Below, piece by piece: positions 49,901 to 59,734 of a stretch of 64,000 nt of DNA; the first letter of the stretch is position 1, and each line of letters begins with the position of its first letter. This DNA is from Nymphalis io (taxonomy: Eukaryota > Arthropoda > Insecta > Lepidoptera > Nymphalidae). The notes under the pieces are model-generated. The model ran no database searches. It saw nothing but the letters and a program-made list of their open reading frames with translations, and had not been told where the DNA came from. The translations under genes were made by a program, and so were the position numbers. The stretch spans positions 4,628,468 through 4,692,467 of the forward strand of contig NC_065916.1 of assembly GCF_905147045.1 (NCBI RefSeq), given 5' to 3'.

Positions 49901-52900
49901 GAGCAAATGGGCCACGTGATGCTAAGTGGTCACCACTGCCCATAGACATTAGTGAGGTAAGAACTAATAACGATTACTTACCTCGACAATGCGCTACTAA
50001 CCTTGGGTAACTGCTGACTTCTCACCCGGTGGAATATCAGGTTGTGGTTCAGGCTCCTCTTGGCTCTTCGGATCACAGCCTTATTTCTACCAGAGTGCCA
50101 CAGGCCAAGCTGCCGCCACTAGCGGTATGCAAACGTCGCGTTTGGCACTATAAGTCGGCGGATTGGGACGGTATGCGCGATTACTATGCGTCGGTCCCTT
50201 GGAAGGAACGTTGCTTTAGTGGGAATGACCCGACAGCTAGTGCCGCTGCTGTTGCTGGCGAGATCATGTTGGGAATGGAATACTACATTCCTAGCTCAGA
50301 TCTCGTCAGTAGGAGTACGCGTAACCGTTGATTCACTCGTGAATGTGCCGATGCTGTATCATCTAAGCAGGCGGCATATCGCAAGTGGATCAACGGCTGC
50401 ATTAGCGGGGCATCTAACATTGACTCACTGAAAGCAAACTATAATAAAAATTCCAAGTCCTGTAGAAAGGCATACACGAGAGCGGATGCACAGCGCATTG
50501 TACAGATTGGTCATGACCTTGTTTCGCATCCTAGGGGCTCCCGTAGCTTCTGGCGTCTGACCAAGTCTGTGCAAAACAATTTCTGCCAACCTTCGCCGCC
50601 ACCGCTCAGAAATCCGGACGGATCGCTAGCTCACAGTCCGCAAGAGCAAGCTGATCTCCTGGCTAAACTCTTTGCCGACAATTCCGTCATCGATGATTGT
50701 AGTGCACTGCCACCTACAATACCTGCATGTGGCCATACGATGCCTGACATTAAAATCAGGCAACGTGATTAGCGTGCGGAGCTGCAATCACTTGATGTAC
50801 GGAAAGCTAGCGGTCCCGATGGAATACCAGCCATAGTGCTGAAGAAGTGCGCAGCGGAGCTGTCTCCTGTGTTAACGCGCCTGTTCCAACTTTCTCTCTC
50901 TTCGGGAAGTGTGCCGGAGGCTTGGAGAAGAGCTAATGTGCAAGCGGTTCCCAAAAAAGGGGATCGGTCTGACCCGGCAAATTATCGGCCAATAGCTATC
51001 ACCTCAGTACTTTGTAAGGTGATGGAACGGATTTTAAACAACCAACTGATCCATTAACTAGAAGATCACTGTCTAATTAATGATCGTCAGTACGGGTTTC
51101 GACCAAAACGGTCCACAGGTGATCTTCTAGCGTACGTAACACACCTCTGGGGTGAAGCTATCGACAAGCATGGAGAATCGTTGGCTGTCAGCCTCGATAT
51201 CTCCAAGGCTTTCGAAAGGGTCTGGCACAGAAGTCTTCTCTCCAAGCTACCGGCATATGGTCTGCCTGCTCAGCTATGCACCTGGATTGCCAGCTTCCTA
51301 CACAAGCGTAGCCTTCGTGTTTTAGTAGATGGTTGCGCTTCACAATTCTATGTAGTGAATGCTGGGGTCCCCCAGGAATCTGTGCTATCTCCCACACTCT
51401 TTCTTTTGCATATCAATGATATGCTCTCCCTTGGGAACATACATTGCTATGCAGATGATAGTACAGTGCATGGTGGATACCACGGACGCGCAGTGGCTGG
51501 GCGGGCGGAAACTGAGGAGAGGCGGGAGAATCTTGTCATTGAACTCGATAGGACGTTAGATCTCATCGCCAAATGGGGCTCTGATAATCTTGTTGAGTTT
51601 AATGCCAAGAAAACACAGGTATGCGCTCTCACGGCGAAAAAGTCAACATTTTCCCCTCTTCCCTCCCTCTGTGGTACTCCGCTGGTGATGCAAAGCAAAA
51701 TCGCCATGCTGGGGATTGACGTTCGCTGCGACCTTAGTCCAAGGGATTACATCGAGGCTGTTATAAAAACAGCTTCACGGAAACTCGGAGTTCTGAACAA
51801 GGTGCGGCGCTTTTTCACGCCACAACAACTGTGCCTGCTGTACAAAACACAGGTACGGTCTTGCGTGGAATATTGCTCGCACCTTTGGGATGGCTCTGTA
51901 GTGGGTTGTACAATTAAGAAGGAGTGTTGAGCGAGTAAAAGTTGAAGAGAAAGAGTTTATAGATAGAAAGAACAGTTTATTGGAAGCCACAAGCACACAC
52001 ACACTAAAAGTCAGAAGAAGAAGAATAAGTTTAGAAGAGGCACAGAATTACACAGAGACAGTTACAAATTATGAATTATAAGAATAGGACGCGGCGGATA
52101 CAATTTCTTAGAATTTTGAATCGAGTTAATCGCGGGTAAGCGTACAGCTGACTGCTTCGATCGGCCGGTGCATAGTCCATCCGCGCGGCGCAAGCGCCGC
52201 CCCTCTGTGACGTAGTCGTTCGAGACAATGGGACCGGGCAGCGGCCGATCTATTTATTCACTACTAACAATTATGTTTGCGTGTTTTATATTTATTTATT
52301 TTTATATTTATGAAAATATATAACCATGCTACATCACCCCCCTTCAGAGACCGGGTTACGGGCGATAATAGTCGGGAAATTTTACAATGCGGCCCGAGTG
52401 TGTTTTCTTAATATTATCACCGGAAAAAGATAACCTCTGATGTTTCTCTCGTGTGTTGTGATGATGAGTGTGGACGTTGGATGGTGGTGTATTGTGATGG
52501 TGTGTGAGAGTGTAGGATGGTAGTGTGTTTGTTGGATCACTAAGTATGTAGGCCGGTTTTAAGCGATCTATCGATACTGTAACCTGCTTACCATTTACCA
52601 TGATTTTGTACACCTTGTCGCTACGTGAAATAACTAAGTGAGGTCCGGAGTATGCTGGTGTTAGGGATCGTTTAGTGGTGTCGTCTCTGAGAAAAACGTG
52701 AGATGATGTGGGTAAGTCCTTATAAATGAAACTTTTGACCTTACCACTGTGGTGTGAGCTTGGCGATGGATGCAAGTTCCGCACAAAACTACGCAACCAA
52801 GACAGGTAGTCCGTCATGTCTGCCGTTTCTTCGCTACGAGGATCGAGAAAGTCGCCAGGTAGTCGCAGAGGTTGGCCGTAAACAAGTTCAGCCGGTGAGG

Positions 52901-55900
52901 CTTGTATGTCTTCCTTGTATGCGCTGCGAATTCCCAGTAAGACAAGAGGAAGGGACTCAACCCAAGGTCCATTACCGTGGCAGGTTATTGCAGCCTTGAG
53001 CTGCCGGTGAAACCTCTCCACGAGTCCGTTGCACGCTGGGTGATAAGCCGTGGTTCTCCGATGCTGAAAACCAGCACAGATAGACAAATTTTTAAATAGG
53101 GCTGATTCGAATTGTCTGCCCCTATCGGTAACTATATCTGTGGGACAGCCAAATCGAGATATCCATCCGCTTAATAAGGCCTTTGCCACAGTTTCTGCGG
53201 TTATTTCCATTAGAGGGATTGCCTCAGGCCATCGCGTAAAGCGGTCTACGGCCGTAAGGCAGTATCGGTACCCGTGACATAACGGCAAGGGTCCTATCAA
53301 ATCGATGTGGACAAACGCGAATCTCAATTGTGGCAGTTTAAAATTTCCCACTGGGGCAAAGACATGCCTGGTCACCTTACTGCGTTGGCAAGCGAGGCAA
53401 TTGCGTACCCAGCTCCGGCAGTCTTTCCTTACTCCAGGCCACACGTAGCGTTCTGAGACCAATTTGGCAGTAGCATTGGCACCAGGATGACTCAAGCAGT
53501 GTAGACTTTCGTATACCTGCCTGCGTAAGTCTCTGGGAACGAAAGGTCTTGGGGTGGTGCTACTGACATCGCAGTACAGCTTATCCCGAGATCCAGGAAT
53601 TTTTATTTGCTGGAGTTGCAGAGATGTGTTGCCTTTTAACAGCTCTGATAACTCAGTATCAGAACTTTGAGCTAAAGCTATTCTCTCAGGGTCAACAGGT
53701 TGGGTGATTTCCTCAATACGCGACAAAGTATCTGCCACCACGTTGTTTTTACCAGATATATGTCTGATATCGGTGGTAAATTGAGCTATCAGATCGAGGT
53801 GGCGAAACTGCCTAGGAGAACAATTGTTCTTACGATTATGAAAAGCGAAGGTGAGAGGTTTGTGGTCTGTGTAGACTACGAAGTCGCGAGCTTCTAACAT
53901 GTGCCTGAAATATTTGATGCTCTCGTAGATGGCAAGCAGTTCACGATCGTAAGGCGAATACTTGATCTGAGCTGGGCTTAACTTTCGAGAGAAGAATGCA
54001 AGAGGCTGCCATGCCCCTTCCTTCAGCTGCTGAACGACCGCGCCAACAGCTCTATCCGATGCATCAGTGACCAGGGCCAGCTTTGCGTCGCAGTCTGGAT
54101 GTGCTAACATGGCGGCTTGACAAAGGCTGTTTTTGCAGCTTTCAAAAGCCTCCACTTCCCGTGCTGTCAAGTTGACTGGACTGGAACCCTTGACAGAACC
54201 AGATAGTAGTTCGTTTAAAGGTGCCTGGTAAGTCGCTGCGCCGGGAATAAACCTACGGTAAAAATTCACCATGCCTAAGAAACGACGTAATTGTCTTACC
54301 GTCGTTGGAATGGGAAATTCCTTAATGGCATCTACCTTAGACGGCAGTGGTGTTGTTCCCTGAGCTGTGATGCGATGACCTAAGAACGTGACCTCGGATA
54401 CGCCGAAGATACACTTAGAGCTGTTTATAACCATACCGTATTCTCGGAGTCTGGTGAAGAGCTGGTGGAGGTGCATCTCGTGGGTCTGTTGGTCTTTTGA
54501 AAATACGAGGAAATCGTCCAGGAAAGCATATGTGAAGTCAAGACCTCTGAGCATTTCGTCGACGAAACGCTGAAACGTCTGTCCGGCGTTACGAAGTCCA
54601 AACGTCATGTATGGAAATTCATATAGTCCGAACGGCGTTGTAATAGCGGTCTTCGGAATATCCTCTGGATTCACCCTGATTTGGTTGTACGCCTTTTCCA
54701 GATCTATTGTGGAGAATACAGTACAGCCGGAGAGGCTGTGAGTGAAGTCCTGTATGTGACGGATGGGATACCTGTCTGGAATCGTGCGAGCGTTGAGCAT
54801 CCTATAGTCGCCACAAGGTCGCCAGCCGTCATTTTTCTTTGGCGCTAGGTGTAAAGGCGATGCCCATGGTGATTCGGAAGGACGACAGATACCACTTTGC
54901 AGCATGGTTTCAAATTCAGCCTTCGCAATTTTAAGTTTGTCTGGTGCTAGCCGGCGAGGTGTACAAAATACTGGTGGTCCAGGTGTTGTTTTAATGAAGT
55001 GCATCGTATTGTGTGAGTGTGTACGGTGTATGCCAGGTGGGCGAGTAATATCGGGGTACTGTCGTAGTATGTCGTGGTATGCAGAATTACCAGAGATTAC
55101 CTTTACCGATGATATTACGTCTGCTGAATGGGCAGACGAAGCCGGGGACGTAAGCGTAGTTGTGTTGTCGATAAGACGCTGGTTTCTGCAATCAACAATT
55201 AAATTGTAATAAGACAAAAAATCCACGCCTATTATCGCCTTCGTAACGTCCGCAATAATAAATCTCCAAGTAAAGTCACGGCGTAACCCTAAGTTTAAAT
55301 TTAAATTAATAAAACCGTAAGTATAAATTTGTGTACCGTTAGCCGCACTTAACTCGAACTTCGTTTTTTCACGTCGTCCTGATAAGGCTGATCGGGGGAA
55401 AACGCATAGATCGCTGCCGGTGTCCACTAAAAATTGGTTTTTGGTTCTGCGATCGGTCACGAATAAGCGGCCGGTACTCGGGCAATCACTGGCCGCCATT
55501 ACTGATCGCCCTTTGCGTTTCCCGACGCTCGGTAGTCACATGGCGGTATACACTTTTTAGCACGTTCGCCGAAATGTTGATGGTACCAGCAGTGTGATGA
55601 AGATTTTGATCGCGTAGAACTCGAGCGATGACGACTGCGGTTCCGGTATCTAGACCGTCCGCGCTCTCTCGACATCCTTTCTATTTTTTCGGTTAAACTA
55701 GCGACTTGTTTAGCCAGGGCTGCAATTTCGGTATTTTCACTGCTATTACTCGTGACGGCTGATGTTGACGCCATTTGAGGTCCGACCACGTCGCTAATTC
55801 GGTCAGCTAATTCCGCCAGATCGTCCATCGTGCTTTTCGATTGCGAAGCAATAATTGCTTGCATATTATGAGGGAGTCGACTTGCCCATATAGTGCGCAG

Positions 55901-58900
55901 GAAGTCTTCTGGTACTCCAGGTCCAGCTAAGTTCGTAAGATGCCTGTAGAACTGTGAAGGTTTTCTGTCTCCTAATTCCTCGTGCATGAGGAGCTGCTTT
56001 AATTTCTTCTCCTTGGAAGCAGATAATCTTTTTATCAACTCGCTTTTTAGCCTTTCATATTTATTAGTAGTTGGGGGGTAGGTGATTATGTCCTCCACCT
56101 CGCAAGCATATTGAGGGTCCAAATTCCCCGTTACATAATAAAACTTGGTCTCGTCAGTTTTTATATTTGACAGAGCAAACTGTGCTTCCATCTGGGAGAA
56201 CCAAAGAGCTGGTTTCTCGGCGTAAAATGGTGGGATTCTTACACCAACCCGAAATGATTCATACGTGGTCTCACCCGCATGTTCCGGAACGTTCGGTGCC
56301 ATTTCGATGCGTGCTTTAGGCTCGCTCATCTTGTTTGTGTTCTTCGGGGTCACCAGTTGTAGTGGGTTGTACAATTAAGAAGGAGTGTTGAGCGAGTAAA
56401 AGTTGAAGAGAAAGAGTTTATAGATAGAAAGAACAGTTTATTGGAAGCCACAAGCACACACACACTAAAAGTCAGAAGAAGAAGAATAAGTTTAGAAGAG
56501 GCACAGAATTACACAGAGACAGTTACAAATTATGAATTATAAGAATAGGACGCGGCGGATACAATTTCTTAGAATTTTGAATCGAGTTAATCGCGGGTAA
56601 GCGTACAGCTGACTGCTTCGATCGGCCGGTGCATAGTCCATCCGCGCGGCGCAAGCGCCGCCCCTCTGTGACGTAGTCGTTCGAGACAATGGGACCGGGC
56701 AGCGGCCGATCTATTTATTCACTACTAACAATTATGTTTGCGTGTTTTATATTTATTTATTTTTATATTTATGAAAATATATAACCATGCTACACTCCGC
56801 TAAGTACCTACTTGAGGCCTTGGACCGGTTGCAGCGACGTGCCGTACGCATTATTGGCGACGTAAAGGTCACAAACACCCTTGAACCTTTACAATTGCGT
56901 CGTGAGATAGCAGCACTGAGCGCTTTCTATCGACTGTATCACGGCGAGTGCTCTGAGGAATTATTCTCTCTAATTCCTGCTTCCCCCTTCCTTCTTAAGT
57001 CCACGCGAGCTGGTTCTCGATGTCACCGCCTAACTGTGACATCAATTCCATCGCGAACATAGAAATTTGGCAACTCCTTTCTTTGTCGCACTTCCAAAAA
57101 ATGGAATTCCTTACCAGCTCACGTGTTCCCCTCCTCTTACAACCCGGGTTCCTTCAAACGAGGCGTGAAGAGGCATCTTGCGGGCCGGCAAGGCGAAGGC
57201 GGCTAGTGCAGAACGTTTTTCCCGTCTGTACTGGCCGTCGTCGCGTTTGGACTCTACTACCACTTACCATCAGGTGGAGTAGAGTCATTTGCCCTCCCGG
57301 CGAATATAAAAAAAAAAAAAAAAATGAGATGTTATGTTACTTGTGCCTGTAGTTACACTGACTAACTCACCCTTTAAACCGGAATGCAACAATACCAAGT
57401 ACTGCTGCTTAGCAGCAGAATATCTGATGAGTGGGTGGTACCCATCCAGACGAGCTTGCAGAAAGCCCTACCGTCAGTAAACCCTATTGTAGCTTATTTT
57501 ATTTTATCAAAGCGATCTCTTCACTGCCTCAACACACATGTCCGCTTGTGTCTGGCGTGTCAAGGACGCTCTACACCTTTCCAAATCAAAAGCTCAGTTA
57601 CGTCACTGTATTTTTACATCTAATGCTTATATTATATAATCATATAATATGTATATAATAAAATATGTAGAGTATTTTAATATTTAAGTAATAAAATATT
57701 CGTGTAGGCTTTCAGAAACATTTATCATTACATTACGAATATGTTATGTCAGTTCTACTATCGGAATGTTGATTCGTATGGTCATTGGGTTTATGTGGGT
57801 TTGAATCCAATCAGGCACCACCGAGCTTTCATTTGTAATTAATCTCGTGGTTAAGGAAAACATCGTGAAAAAATCGTGAAGTGAAGAAAGCTCCATGTAG
57901 ATAGATATAAGTCGGTTAAATGTACATCCACCAACAAGGGTGTAGCGGCTCAGTGAAATAAGCGTTGTTCACTTTTGTTCTTCTTTTGAAACACACTAAG
58001 GTTTGGTTAAAAAATTATATTAGGTCCGCAATTAATTTTAATAAAATGCAATGCCTCGATTGTCCGTGGTACGTGCGTAATACCAATTTCTATAAACACT
58101 ACCGAGTCGACTCGATCTCCAAACACCACAAAGAGCAGTACAGTTGGATTTAGTTAACTCACTTAACTCACTGGTCGTACATGCCACTACTTTAACGTGA
58201 AGAGGAAACATGCCAGACAGATGCGTCTTAGTATAGCCTCCAACATAACCTCAACGCCCTAGGCTCAGGCGCGAGGTACAGGAGGCATCATTAGTACGTT
58301 AGTCTCGTCTGAGCCTTTACGTGGGCTCCTCATTTCACCTCTTCGCCCCCCAACCGGTGACGTAGTCAAGGCCAGCATGGCCAGCAGCAGATAAGCAAGC
58401 ATGCAGAAAAAAGTAACGATTAAAGTTTACTTGTCTTACGAACGCGTGGTATTTCATTCAAGACTAGTTTTCGCCTGCGGCTTCGCCAGCGAGGGGATAG
58501 GTGTCTTATATCATATCCTTGGGGCTTAAGCTTGTTTCATGACTAATTTCACCAAAATCGGTTCAGTGGTTTAAACGTGAAAGCGTAACAGACAGGCAGA
58601 GAGGCAAGGCACTTTCGCATTTATAATATTAGTAAAGATTTGAAAGAATATACATATATATTTATATTTATACATTACAAATTTAGAGAAGACTTATTAT
58701 TACATAATTTAAAACGACCGACTACTTTCCCGTTAAGTTGACAGGTGGGTGAGGTGGGTGAGGTGGGTGACGCGGTGAGGGTTGACAGGCTTATCTAATA
58801 ATGTGTTTATGAACTGCGAGCCTTCAAGGTCGAGAGTGTTATGAACTTACAGAAATTGTATAAAGTAGAATAACCATGTACGTGACTTTGTACTTTCACG

Positions 58901-59734
58901 CACAAATAATTCACTTGTCGCCATGTCGTCGCGTCGGTCTCGTATTGTGTGCAAAAAAAAAATATTCTCGTTATTGTAAGAAAATAGAAAAATGTTATTG
59001 AACTATACATCAACAGAGGCTCTCTATTCTCTCAGTTTTGAAATGTCAACGATATGTAACGATAACGATTTAATTCTAAATGTAAAATTAACACAGGCTC
59101 AGCAGAACCGACAAGTAACTCAGTTACTCTTAAACAATTACAATTACAATTTACAATGATGTGACGGCAATCCGACACGACCGTAGAGAGATTATGTGTC
59201 AAAAGGCTGTACGTGTTCCCCGAGGCACGGGATCTAAGACTGAAAACTACTACTGCTACTTCTTATAACCAAAGAAGCAGTCTTATATACATACATAATT
59301 ATCCTTTGACGAGCCGGTTGGTGTGGTTGGTAGAACACTTGCCTTTCACGCCGAAGGTTGTGGGTTCGATTCCCACCCAGGACAGACATTTGTGTGCATG
59401 AACATGTCTGTTTGTCCTAAGTCTGGGTGTAATTATCTATATAAGTATGTATTCACAAAACAAAAGTAGTATATGTAGTATATCAGTTGTCTGGTTTCCA
59501 TAGCACAAGCTTTGTACAAGCTTAATTTGGGAACAGATGGCCGTGTGTGAAAAATGTCCCAGGATATTATTATTTTTATTATTATTATTATTTAAGTAAT
59601 TTTGTCATATACTTGGTCGTTAATCAGCGCCCGTCAGCCGCAGCTCGCAGCTGGTCGGACACCGGCTCAGTGTAAGCGCGTCTTCGACACGGAGCGGACG
59701 TGTCGCCGTCCCACAAATTAAAAATGCATACTAA
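46946..59734 (+). CDS. Ankyrin-repeat protein, 3 clear exons plus a proposed last exon
   Basis: Exon 1 is 46946-46996 (starts [14 protein letters not shown], donor GTGGGC). Exon 2 is 48377-48568 and exon 3 is 49217-49382, with good GTAAGT and GTGAGT donors and all phases matching. Residues about 15-130 form three ankyrin repeats, with the marks [43 protein letters not shown] and [10 protein letters not shown]. Exon 3 ends in phase 1. The first downstream segment I found that fits is 59628-59734: its acceptor is AATCAG, it continues the frame for 34 residues ([12 protein letters not shown]...) and stops with TAA, giving 171 residues. That last exon is a proposal; an intron of 10.2 kb would then hold the whole nested-element cluster. 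Function is probably protein-protein binding; I cannot name the orthologue. Confidence 0.65.
47403..47537 (+). mobile_element. SINE-A 3' half in ankyrin intron 1
   Basis: Begins at 'cgaatttcactgaaattctg' and runs to 'cccagcagtgggacgttcac' and 'aggctgttact'. It is 5'-truncated and in the same direction as the gene. Confidence 0.92.
47541..48376. other. Remainder of ankyrin intron 1
   Basis: AT-rich intron sequence. I see no exon or repeat family in it. Confidence 0.5.
48569..49216. other. Ankyrin intron 2
   Basis: No repeat recognised. Several frames over 60 codons occur on both strands, but none has splice or domain support. Confidence 0.55.
49819..49870 (+). repeat. Left copy of a 52-bp direct repeat flanking the nest
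   Basis: Starts TATTGTAGCTTATTTTA and ends CACTGCCTCAACACA. It matches 57485-57536 with five differences and sits just outside the left end of the split SINE-B copy. Confidence 0.85.
49880..50012 (+). mobile_element. SINE-B copy, left half (split by a LINE)
   Basis: Runs from 'gggttataggcaggcggacg' to 'taaccttgggtaact', where the LINE begins. The remainder of the same SINE, in the same orientation and continuing at the right place in the consensus, is at 57322-57480. Confidence 0.88.
50014..51896 (+). pseudogene. LINE ORF2 (endonuclease end and reverse transcriptase), broken
   Basis: A single reading frame (frame of 50029) runs across this whole segment with three nonsense codons: TGA at 50329-50331, TAG at 50770-50772 and TAA at 51055-51057. 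The reverse transcriptase catalytic aspartates in the A block (LDISKAF) and C block (YADD) are kept. The frame is cut at codon GGC TC by the LTR element and resumes at 56795. Jockey-superfamily membership is inferred from motif style; a CR1-like assignment is possible. Confidence 0.9.
51897..52333 (-). repeat. 3' LTR (437 bp) of the Ty3/gypsy element
   Basis: Begins TGTAG and ends CTACA on the plus strand, so its termini are short inverted repeats. It matches the right LTR base for base as far as I compared. On the element strand it follows the polypurine tract GAAGGGGGGTGA. Confidence 0.95.
52334..52345 (-). promoter_or_regulatory. Polypurine tract of the LTR element
   Basis: GAAGGGGGGTGA on the element strand, immediately before the 3' LTR. 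It primes plus-strand DNA synthesis in this class of elements. Confidence 0.85.
52356..55499 (-). CDS. pol: Pol polyprotein: protease, RT, RNase H, integrase
   Basis: A 1047-residue uninterrupted frame. Aspartic protease near residues 12-100 with the active-site motif LVDTGSD (Asp26). Reverse transcriptase about 185-400 with [11 protein letters not shown] and the catalytic box AFLDD (327-329), a Phe in place of the common Tyr/Val. RNase H about 470-590 (VTDASD, YDREL, YTDHKPL). Integrase from about 660: zinc motif H667, H671, C701, C704, and the catalytic triad D733, D792, E828 with the expected 35-residue last spacing. The order PR-RT-RH-IN is that of Ty3/gypsy. Start ATG overlaps the gag stop as TAATG. 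The Pol frame ends just before the polypurine tract. No frameshift or stop is seen, so the product could be active. Confidence 0.95.
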   Translation of the reverse strand: MAASDCPSTGRLFVTDRRTKNQFLVDTGSDLCVFPRSALSGRREKTKFELSAANGTQIYTYGFINLNLNLGLRRDFTWRFIIADVTKAIIGVDFLSYYNLIVDCRNQRLIDNTTTLTSPASSAHSADVISSVKVISGNSAYHDILRQYPDITRPPGIHRTHSHNTMHFIKTTPGPPVFCTPRRLAPDKLKIAKAEFETMLQSGICRPSESPWASPLHLAPKKNDGWRPCGDYRMLNARTIPDRYPIRHIQDFTHSLSGCTVFSTIDLEKAYNQIRVNPEDIPKTAITTPFGLYEFPYMTFGLRNAGQTFQRFVDEMLRGLDFTYAFLDDFLVFSKDQQTHEMHLHQLFTRLREYGMVINSSKCIFGVSEVTFLGHRITAQGTTPLPSKVDAIKEFPIPTTVRQLRRFLGMVNFYRRFIPGAATYQAPLNELLSGSVKGSSPVNLTAREVEAFESCKNSLCQAAMLAHPDCDAKLALVTDASDRAVGAVVQQLKEGAWQPLAFFSRKLSPAQIKYSPYDRELLAIYESIKYFRHMLEARDFVVYTDHKPLTFAFHNRKNNCSPRQFRHLDLIAQFTTDIRHISGKNNVVADTLSRIEEITQPVDPERIALAQSSDTELSELLKGNTSLQLQQIKIPGSRDKLYCDVSSTTPRPFVPRDLRRQVYESLHCLSHPGANATAKLVSERYVWPGVRKDCRSWVRNCLACQRSKVTRHVFAPVGNFKLPQLRFAFVHIDLIGPLPLCHGYRYCLTAVDRFTRWPEAIPLMEITAETVAKALLSGWISRFGCPTDIVTDRGRQFESALFKNLSICAGFQHRRTTAYHPACNGLVERFHRQLKAAITCHGNGPWVESLPLVLLGIRSAYKEDIQASPAELVYGQPLRLPGDFLDPRSEETADMTDYLSWLRSFVRNLHPSPSSHHSGKVKSFIYKDLPTSSHVFLRDDTTKRSLTPAYSGPHLVISRSDKVYKIMVNGKQVTVSIDRLKPAYILSDPTNTLPSYTLTHHHNTPPSNVHTHHHNTREKHQRLSFSGDNIKKTHSGRIVKFPDYYRP
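55499..56329 (-). CDS. gag: Gag protein with C-H-C-C zinc motif
   Basis: 276 residues from the ATG at 56329 (the open frame extends further upstream into the LTR without another ATG). The N-terminal half carries the [17 protein letters not shown] and [18 protein letters not shown] segments typical of retrotransposon capsid. An arginine/serine-rich stretch follows (near residues 220-245), then the zinc-binding-like [18 protein letters not shown]. This spacing and the lack of the usual CCHC knuckle match the CsRn1 group. The stop TAA overlaps the pol ATG by one base, which suggests termination-reinitiation rather than the more common frameshift. Confidence 0.93.
   Translation of the reverse strand: MSEPKARIEMAPNVPEHAGETTYESFRVGVRIPPFYAEKPALWFSQMEAQFALSNIKTDETKFYYVTGNLDPQYACEVEDIITYPPTTNKYERLKSELIKRLSASKEKKLKQLLMHEELGDRKPSQFYRHLTNLAGPGVPEDFLRTIWASRLPHNMQAIIASQSKSTMDDLAELADRISDVVGPQMASTSAVTSNSSENTEIAALAKQVASLTEKIERMSRERGRSRYRNRSRHRSSSTRSKSSSHCWYHQHFGERAKKCIPPCDYRASGNAKGDQ
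56344..56355 (-). promoter_or_regulatory. Primer-binding site for tRNA-Trp
   Basis: TGGTGACCCCGA on the element strand, two bases after the 5' LTR. It is complementary to the 3' end of insect tRNA-Trp (TCGGGGTCA plus CCA) over 12 bases; further pairing is poor. Confidence 0.8.
56358..56794 (-). repeat. 5' LTR (437 bp) of the Ty3/gypsy element
   Basis: Same sequence and length as 51897-52333. It would carry the promoter that drives gag-pol to the left. It contains a GC-rich segment with several CpGs around 56600-56715. Confidence 0.95.
56795..57205 (+). pseudogene. LINE ORF2 C-terminal part, after the LTR insertion
   Basis: Resumes the reverse-transcriptase protein at [14 protein letters not shown] and continues to [10 protein letters not shown], where a TAG interrupts. 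Conserved C-terminal residues ([28 protein letters not shown]) follow in another frame, to a TAG at 57203-57205. A single-base indel near 57060 explains the change of frame. Confidence 0.88.
57322..57480 (+). mobile_element. SINE-B copy, right half (split by the LINE)
   Basis: Starts at 'atgagatgttatgttacttg', the point in the consensus where the left half (to 50012) stops, and runs to 'agccctaccgtcagtaa'. Confidence 0.9.
57485..57536 (+). repeat. Right copy of the 52-bp direct repeat flanking the nest
   Basis: Matches 49819-49870 with five differences and lies directly after the right end of the SINE-B copy. Confidence 0.85.
57537..58464. other. Spacer within the presumed ankyrin intron
   Basis: Contains a strongly decayed SINE-A body at about 57796-57962 ('tgtgggtttgaatccaatca', 'ggaaaacatcgtga'). 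No exon was recognised. Confidence 0.5.
58465..58640 (+). mobile_element. 'cggcttcg...ggttcagtggttt' repeat copy
   Basis: The clearest copy in the window: 'gcctgcggcttcgcc', 'cttgtttcatgactaatttc', 'aaaatcggttcagtggttta', 'aagcgtaacagacaggcaga' and 'cgcatttataatattagtaa' in order. These ends match the family's usual 3' boundary. Confidence 0.8.
58744..58773 (+). repeat. 10-bp minisatellite GGTGGGTGAG
   Basis: Nearly three perfect units in a row, then a decayed GACGCGGTGAGG. G-rich on the plus strand, so it might form a G-quadruplex-like structure. Confidence 0.8.
59312..59571 (+). mobile_element. SINE-C copy, full length
   Basis: tRNA-Glu-like head with TGTGGTTGGTAGAACACTTG and GGGTTCGATTCCCACC, closer to a tRNA than the copy at 29166. 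The body is complete and it ends in an (ATT)n microsatellite up to about 59593. Confidence 0.92.
59628..59734 (+). CDS. Proposed terminal exon of the ankyrin gene
   Basis: Acceptor TTAATCAG is followed by two bases that complete the split codon, then 34 codons and TAA. The segment is GC-rich and CpG-bearing in AT-rich surroundings, like the accepted exons of this gene. An alternative is that the segment is a promoter or a chance frame; the internal GTGTAAGC could also be a donor. Confidence 0.35.

Larger units (their letters stand above)
51897..56794 (-). mobile_element. Ty3/gypsy LTR retrotransposon, CsRn1-like, apparently intact
   Basis: A 4898-bp element on the minus strand with 437-bp LTRs, a primer-binding site, gag, pol and a polypurine tract, and no env frame. 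The primer-binding site matches tRNA-Trp and the Gag zinc motif is of the unusual C-H-C-C type; both are known marks of the CsRn1 clade. The LTRs appear identical, so the insertion is young. The bases CTC occur on both sides of the element and once in the reconstructed empty site, so at least three bases of target duplication are visible; a 4-bp duplication with one change cannot be excluded. Confidence 0.95.
50013..57321 (+). mobile_element. Jockey-like LINE, 5'-truncated and split by an LTR element
   Basis: One non-LTR retrotransposon in two pieces, 50013-51896 and about 56792-57321. The left piece starts inside the endonuclease domain ([12 protein letters not shown] motif) and covers reverse transcriptase blocks: [24 protein letters not shown], the [12 protein letters not shown] block, [12 protein letters not shown] and the catalytic CYADD at about 51448. 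The right piece continues with [14 protein letters not shown] and the C-terminal [12 protein letters not shown] block, then a 3' UTR and an A-run at 57308-57322. Three in-frame stops (50329, 50770, 51055) and a break near 57060 show it is inactive. Short copies of its 3' end occur at 34471-34532 and 35726-35908. Confidence 0.93.

Noticed and set aside
52754..55209. Plus-strand frames at 52.8-55.2 kb
   Set aside because: They lie opposite the pol frame of the LTR element and have no independent support.
51897..56794. Endogenous retrovirus with an envelope gene
   Set aside because: The space after integrase is used up by the polypurine tract and LTR; no env frame exists on either strand within the element.
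59312..59400. Functional tRNA gene
   Set aside because: The head has A and B boxes but the acceptor and D stems do not pair properly, and it is fused to the SINE-C body. The same holds for the heads of the SINE-A copies.
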